DNA of 10,476 bases from an uncultured Desulfomonile sp. (GTDB taxonomy: Bacteria > Desulfobacterota > Desulfomonilia > Desulfomonilales > Desulfomonilaceae). The stretch spans positions 1 through 10,476 of the forward strand of contig CAINUH010000422.1 in the NCBI GenBank assembly GCA_903853735.1, given 5' to 3'. Both the position numbers and the translations under genes were made by a program. How positions within the stretch are numbered: the stretch's first letter is position 1; every line of letters begins with the position of its first letter. This document shows, one piece after another, positions 6,104-10,476 of this stretch. A model generated the notes under the pieces. That model was not told the origin of the DNA. It saw only the letters and a program-made list of their open reading frames with translations, and searched no databases.

Positions 6104-8080
6104 ATGAAGTCCATTCTTTTCGGACGTTGGGGTGAGGCATTCAGGCACCATCGGGGCGAAGAGTACATTACTGAGGGTGGCAGTCCGGAAGATTTTCCTT
6201 CCGAAAAAAGTTTTCCGGACAATGTCGTAGCGGTGATGAGCGGGAAGGGTTTCCTGCAATTCAGCGAGAGTTTTAATTTTGTCCCCATGGTAGCCGAATA
6301 CGTCAAGCAGATTCAGGGAAGATACTGCTGCGGAAAGTGCATAACCGGCATAAAAGGTTCCAAGCTTATACTGGTAACGCTGGATCGTATTATGCGAGGC
6401 GAAGGGCAGGAATCGGACCTGAGTATTCTGGACCGCATGGCGGACGTGTTGAACGATGCGGCCAAGTGCTCTGTTTGTCAAAGCGCCGGCGAACTGCTCA
6501 GGGATGGTCTCTCTCATTTCAAAGAGCATTTCTTGAACGCCGTGAAGCATGGAGTGCCGGAGGATTCTATCCGGTTCGTGGGACGCGTTTCCGCGCCTTG
6601 CATGAACACCTGCCCCTGCCACATCAACATCCCGGGCTATGTAGAAATGTTGCAGGAACTTCGTTACGGAGAGGCTCTTGAAATAATACGCGAAGAAATG
6701 CCTCTTCCGGGTATAACCGGCCGAATCTGTCCCGCTCCATGTGAAAAAGCGTGCAGCGTAGCCAATATGGGAGATGTGGCTGTACCCATCAAGACGCTCA
6801 AGCGTGTCGCCGCCGACTACGAGCTTATTCATCATTTGGAGCCACCCCTGACAAAGGTTGAGCTGACAGGTTCTCCCATAGCTGTGATCGGAGCAGGGCC
6901 TGCCGGATTGGCTGCGGCATACTATCTTAATCGTCTTGGTCATCCGGTGACTATTTTCGAGGGTTTCCCGGAATCCGGGGGGATGGTGGCCGTTGGAATC
7001 CCTCCATATCGTCAACCGAGGGACGTGCTTCGACGAGAAATCGGTATCCTGTGTGACCTGGGAGTAACAGTCAGGCAAGGTGAAAAGCTTGGAGTGGATT
7101 TCAAGATAGCCGATCTCTTCAAGAAAGGTTTTCGGGTAATATTCCTTGGTTTAGGATCCCACAAGTCCGTCCCTCTCGGTATCAAGGGCGAGCATGATGG
7201 AATCGAAGGAGTTTTCGCCGGAGGAATAGATTTCTTGCGAGACATAAACTTGGGCCAAGAAGTACGCCTGGGCGAAAACGTAGTCATTGTCGGCGGAGGC
7301 AATACGGCCATTGACTGTTCAAGGACATGTCTCAGAATGGGCGCTCCGAAAGTTGCCATTGTCTATCGTAGGACGGAAGCGGAAATGCCGGCAGATCCTG
7401 AAGAAGTGGAAGACGCTCGTGAAGAAGGCGTTGAATTTCATTTTCTCACCCAACCACTGGAAATCCTTGAGCAGGACAAGAAAATGACAGGCCTCAAGTG
7501 CATTCGCATGGAACTAGGGGAACCGGACAAGAGCGGAAGGAGGAGGCCTGTTCCGGTAGAGGGATCGGAGTTCGACTTCGAAGCAGATACGCTTATTCCG
7601 GCCATAGGTCAGACATCGGCGCTGGACTTTCTGTCGCCGGAGGACGGAATAGAAATAACTCGTTACACTACCATCAAAGTCGACCCATCTACAATGATGA
7701 CTTCGCGACCTGGAATATTTGCCGCCGGCGACGTCGTTAGCGGACCTCTCACTGTGGTTCATGCCCTGGCCGGAGGAAAACGGGCAGCTAGAATGATTCA
7801 CGAATATGTGACTACGGGAAAGTGCGTCCCTTCTGAGAGTCAATGGATGGAAGATCTGATAGCCAAGATTGAAGAAGATCATGGAGTTCTCGTGACTGCC
7901 AGGACTCCAGGTCGAGAAGGGGGCCAGGTGTCGAGAACAAAGCTCGACCCCCGCGAGCGAATATCCAGTTTCCTGGAAGTTGATTCAGGCTTGACTCAAA
8001 GAAGCTCATTCATAGAAGCAAGTCGATGTCTAAGATGTTTTCACCTGATTCTACTGGCTGTCGATGAAGCAGAGTCTTGA
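6104..8080 (+). CDS. NuoF-type Fe-S domain fused to GltD-like FAD/NAD(P)H oxidoreductase
   Basis: A 658-aa cytosolic flavo-iron-sulfur protein that should oxidise NAD(P)H (or reduce NAD(P)+) and pass electrons through Fe-S clusters to a partner. Residues 1-70 are unassigned. About 72-145 resembles the C-terminal 4Fe-4S domain of NuoF (CCGKCITG at 75-82, SVCQSAG later), but without NuoF's FMN/NADH Rossmann part. About 160-245 is the dihydropyrimidine-dehydrogenase/GltD-type Fe-S domain (C166, C170, INIPGYV, C209, C213, C217). About 257-575 is the pyridine-nucleotide-disulfide-type reductase: FAD site GAGPAG (263-268), NAD(P)H site GGGNTA (397-402), and second FAD contact AGDVVSGPLT (541-550). 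A C-terminal RCLRC (641-645) ends the protein. GGAGG is 5 bases before the ATG and an in-frame stop lies just upstream, so the start is firm. The next gene, 71 bp on, encodes the likely partner. The residues that would tell NADH from NADPH were not resolved. Confidence 0.88.
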   Translation: MKSILFGRWGEAFRHHRGEEYITEGGSPEDFPSEKSFPDNVVAVMSGKGFLQFSESFNFVPMVAEYVKQIQGRYCCGKCITGIKGSKLILVTLDRIMRGEGQESDLSILDRMADVLNDAAKCSVCQSAGELLRDGLSHFKEHFLNAVKHGVPEDSIRFVGRVSAPCMNTCPCHINIPGYVEMLQELRYGEALEIIREEMPLPGITGRICPAPCEKACSVANMGDVAVPIKTLKRVAADYELIHHLEPPLTKVELTGSPIAVIGAGPAGLAAAYYLNRLGHPVTIFEGFPESGGMVAVGIPPYRQPRDVLRREIGILCDLGVTVRQGEKLGVDFKIADLFKKGFRVIFLGLGSHKSVPLGIKGEHDGIEGVFAGGIDFLRDINLGQEVRLGENVVIVGGGNTAIDCSRTCLRMGAPKVAIVYRRTEAEMPADPEEVEDAREEGVEFHFLTQPLEILEQDKKMTGLKCIRMELGEPDKSGRRRPVPVEGSEFDFEADTLIPAIGQTSALDFLSPEDGIEITRYTTIKVDPSTMMTSRPGIFAAGDVVSGPLTVVHALAGGKRAARMIHEYVTTGKCVPSESQWMEDLIAKIEEDHGVLVTARTPGREGGQVSRTKLDPRERISSFLEVDSGLTQRSSFIEASRCLRCFHLILLAVDEAES

Positions 8081-8118
8081 GAATTTGCTCAATTCGTTTT
8101 GATAAGCCGATTAGAGCG

Positions 8119-8124
8119 TATAAT
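8119..8124 (+). promoter_or_regulatory. Possible internal promoter -10 box
   Basis: A perfect TATAAT sits in the 71-bp gap between the two redox genes. The nearest -35-like sequences are off (GTTTTG at 17 bases; TTGATA at only 14). It could give extra transcription of the second gene, or be chance in an AT-rich spacer. Confidence 0.25.
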
Positions 8125-8151
8125 TCTTTTCGAACAGACAAGGACTGAAAA

Positions 8152-10476
8152 ATGCCTCTTCTTACTATCGACGATGTTGAAGTGAATGCCTCAGAGGGTA
8201 TGACAATACTCGAGGCTGCTACCAAAGCCGGAATCTGGATTCCCACTCTTTGTTATTACCCAAAGATAACTCCGTCGGATTCTTGCCGAATGTGTGTAGT
8301 GGAGATAGAAGGCATACGGCGCCCCATGACATCCTGCAACACGGTTGTGAGGGATGGAATGCGGGTACGGACAGACTCCCCTAAGGTCAGAAGTATCCGG
8401 GAGGAGGTGATGAAACTCGTACTTATGGATCATCCTCTCGAATGTCCTATCTGCCCGGCCGCTGGTGAATGCGAGATTCAGACCCTGACGTATCGACTAG
8501 GAATCGGCGGGGCGGACTATCCCATGGAGAAACGTACCAGCCCGACAGTCAGGAACTGGCCGTTGATACAGTACAATCCCAATCTGTGTATAACCTGTCT
8601 GAGATGTGTAAAGGTGTGCCACGAAGTAATAGGGGCCGGCGCTCTCGCTCTTGAAGACGTCGGGTACAATGCTCGCATCGGTACTCGAGACGGCGGAGTC
8701 CTAAATTGTGATTTTTGTGGGGAATGCGTTGAGGCATGTCCAACCGGCGCCATGTCGTACAAAGAATCCAAAAACTGGGCGCGTTCCTGGGAGTTGAGAA
8801 AAACCCCCACAATATGTCCGCTGTGTTCGGCTGGGTGCAGAATGGATATGAATGTTAAGGATAACAAAATATTCCGAATTACAACGAATCCTGCCACGCA
8901 CAATAATGGTACTCTCTGCGTAGGGGGACGGTTTGGCTACGACCTCATTCATAATGAGGACAGGCTGGTATCGCCGCTGCTGAGGAAGGGCGGAGTCCTG
9001 CGCCCAGTGTTCTGGGAAGAAGCTCTCGCGTATGTCTCAAAGAAGCTCCAACAAATTATCACGGAGTCTGGTTCGGAGAGCGTCGCAGGATTGGCTTCGC
9101 CAAGGCTGACAAATGAAGATTGTTATGCTTTCCAGAAATTCTTACGGGCTGTTATAGGAACTAACAACATCGACAGTGAGGCGCGGTTTAGTTTTCTGAG
9201 AGTGCAGCGTGCCTTGGAATTGACGTGCGGGGTTAAAGGGACTACCAACACTTTGGAAGAACTGCTGGAAACAGAAGCCGTGCTGGTAGTAGGAATAGAT
9301 CCTGTCGAGGAGACACCTGCTCTCGGCTGGAAGATAAAAATCGCATCGCGCAGGTACGACAGTAACGTCATAGTTGCTAACTCTCGTGAGACCAGCCTGG
9401 ATCCCTTCGCACGCGTAAGACTAAGAATCAGGCCATATTCCGAGAGTGAACTCGCCCTCGGAATGATGAAAATCATCCTGGATCTCGATCTCTGGGACAG
9501 GAAATTTGTCAGGGATCGGACGACAAATTTTCTTCCCATGAAAAACCTGCTTGACAAGATTTCCCTTAAGGGCATTCTCAAAAGAACGGGTTTGTCGTTG
9601 GAGGAACTCGAAGAGGCTGCTCGAATATTTGCAGAGGCATCCAGAGCATCCATTATTTTCGGAGGAGACGTTATACTCCAGGAGAATGGCCTTCAGTGCG
9701 TCATGAACCTGGTAAACTTGGCCCTTCTCACCGGTAACATGGGATATTCCAATGCAGGAATTTATCCCATCTTTGAAAAGGGCAACATTGTCGGTCTGTG
9801 CGACATGGGCGTGATGCCTGAGTACATGCCGGGCTACCAGGACATGGCTTCTGTGAGAGACTTGTTCGAAAGGACATGGAAGGCACGGCTACCTTACAGC
9901 AAAGGAAAAACAGCCACAGAGATTGCAAGAGGTTTGGAGAGCGGTGAAGTTCGGGCTATATATATAGTAGGCGCCGATCCCCTAACCGATTATCCGAATG
10001 CCGGTCGATGGGCCTCAGCGCTTAAAAATGCGGAATTGCTGGTGATTCAAGATATGTTCTTAAGCCCGACGGCGGAACTCGCGCACTGTATTCTTCCTGC
10101 CGCCGCGTTTGCCGAACGGGAAGGAACCATGACCAATATCGAGCATCGGGTTCAGCGTCTTACTCAGGTAATACCGCCTCTCGGACCGACCATGCCGGAT
10201 TGGTCCATCCTCGAAGAAATGGCTAAGACGATGGGGCACTCTATGGGGTTTTTCCGGGCTGCAGACGTTTTCCGGGAAATGTCTCAAACCATGCCGTTAT
10301 ATAAGAAGCTCACATTACAGGATCTTGAGGGTGACGGAAAGATTCTGCATGCATTTGCAGGAGGGACTCAACGGGGTTCTTCCGAACGGCCTTATTCGTT
10401 TGCCCCTGTGAGAACCTGGGAATCGCCGGACAGGGATGCCGCAAATTATCCGTTTGAAATGATCGTCGGGCGTTCC
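8152..10476 (+). CDS. NuoG-like / formate-dehydrogenase-alpha-like molybdopterin-family oxidoreductase, C-terminus cut
   Basis: 775 codons are in the window and the gene continues past the right edge. AAGGA stands 7 bases before the ATG. Domains in order: a 2Fe-2S ferredoxin-like domain (C34, C45, C48, C62); the His-Cys 4Fe-4S site typical of NuoG (H94, C98, C101, C107); two CxxCxxCxxxC 4Fe-4S sites (C146-C156 and C186-C196); then the molybdopterin-oxidoreductase 4Fe-4S site (C222, C225, C229, C256). The large bis-MGD-fold domain follows (GRFGYDLI, NEDCYAFQKFLRAVIGTNNID, LPAAAFAEREGTMTN, RVQRL). The sequence ends at PFEMIVGRS, the start of the dinucleotide-binding C-terminal domain. Where formate dehydrogenases have ARL followed by Cys or Sec and His, this protein reads ARFSFLR, so no Cys/Sec ligand is present (Ser347 aligns there). 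This favours an electron-transfer NuoG-type subunit over an active formate dehydrogenase. It is probably an operon partner of the 658-aa protein. Confidence 0.88.
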   Translation, partial: MPLLTIDDVEVNASEGMTILEAATKAGIWIPTLCYYPKITPSDSCRMCVVEIEGIRRPMTSCNTVVRDGMRVRTDSPKVRSIREEVMKLVLMDHPLECPICPAAGECEIQTLTYRLGIGGADYPMEKRTSPTVRNWPLIQYNPNLCITCLRCVKVCHEVIGAGALALEDVGYNARIGTRDGGVLNCDFCGECVEACPTGAMSYKESKNWARSWELRKTPTICPLCSAGCRMDMNVKDNKIFRITTNPATHNNGTLCVGGRFGYDLIHNEDRLVSPLLRKGGVLRPVFWEEALAYVSKKLQQIITESGSESVAGLASPRLTNEDCYAFQKFLRAVIGTNNIDSEARFSFLRVQRALELTCGVKGTTNTLEELLETEAVLVVGIDPVEETPALGWKIKIASRRYDSNVIVANSRETSLDPFARVRLRIRPYSESELALGMMKIILDLDLWDRKFVRDRTTNFLPMKNLLDKISLKGILKRTGLSLEELEEAARIFAEASRASIIFGGDVILQENGLQCVMNLVNLALLTGNMGYSNAGIYPIFEKGNIVGLCDMGVMPEYMPGYQDMASVRDLFERTWKARLPYSKGKTATEIARGLESGEVRAIYIVGADPLTDYPNAGRWASALKNAELLVIQDMFLSPTAELAHCILPAAAFAEREGTMTNIEHRVQRLTQVIPPLGPTMPDWSILEEMAKTMGHSMGFFRAADVFREMSQTMPLYKKLTLQDLEGDGKILHAFAGGTQRGSSERPYSFAPVRTWESPDRDAANYPFEMIVGRS

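Noticed and set aside
6053..7078. 341-codon open frame on the minus strand
   Set aside because: It lies antisense to the well-supported 658-aa oxidoreductase, shows no recognisable domains, and is a shadow of that gene's codon bias.
8152..10476. Selenocysteine-containing formate dehydrogenase
   Set aside because: There is no in-frame TGA in 775 codons, and the usual Sec/Cys site reads Ser, so no Sec insertion is supported.

Overview
The window is about 10.5 kb of ordinary bacterial chromosome of roughly 50% GC. It carries a compact housekeeping/stress block on the left and the start of an anaerobic-type redox operon on the right. The protein types (an iron-sulfur-flavoprotein-like reductase, and a GltD-type oxidoreductase fused to a NuoF-type iron-sulfur domain followed by a NuoG-like molybdopterin-family protein) suggest a strict or facultative anaerobe. 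My best guess is Desulfobacterota in the broad deltaproteobacterial sense (Syntrophobacter- or Desulfomonile-like). This is inference from gene style only; there is no rRNA or other marker in the window.

Left block, minus strand (1-3323): tilS (tRNA-Ile lysidine synthase), then ctpA (a secreted S41 C-terminal processing protease), then the N-terminus of a flavodoxin-fold NAD(P)H-dependent FMN reductase that runs off the left edge. A universal stress protein gene (3489-3944, plus strand) is divergent from tilS, with a very good Shine-Dalgarno. The 165-bp region between them holds candidate promoters for both; the one for tilS would give a leaderless message.

Middle (3931-5573, minus strand): a TatD-family metal-dependent nuclease gene lies downstream of a 118-codon gene of unknown function that has its own good sigma-70-like promoter. 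Squeezed between tatD and the end of the stress protein gene is an 81-codon open frame with no start codon. It encodes a clear DNA-methyltransferase motif I segment and looks like a remnant of a methyltransferase gene.

Right block, plus strand (5574-10476): a 530-bp divergent intergenic region with a possible structured leader RNA precedes two co-directional genes. The first (658 aa) joins a degenerate NuoF C-terminal iron-sulfur domain to a DPD/GltD-type iron-sulfur and FAD/NAD(P)H module. The second (at least 775 aa, runs off the right edge) has the full NuoG/formate-dehydrogenase set of iron-sulfur clusters and a molybdopterin-oxidoreductase fold, but no Cys or Sec at the usual metal-ligand position. 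Together they look like an electron-input module that takes electrons from NAD(P)H through the GltD-like flavin rather than through a NuoF FMN site. This could feed a complex I, or a soluble formate-dehydrogenase-like or bifurcating complex encoded further right. That pair, the methyltransferase remnant and the putative leader RNA are the parts most worth a second look. No tRNA, rRNA, CRISPR, IS element or prophage is visible.
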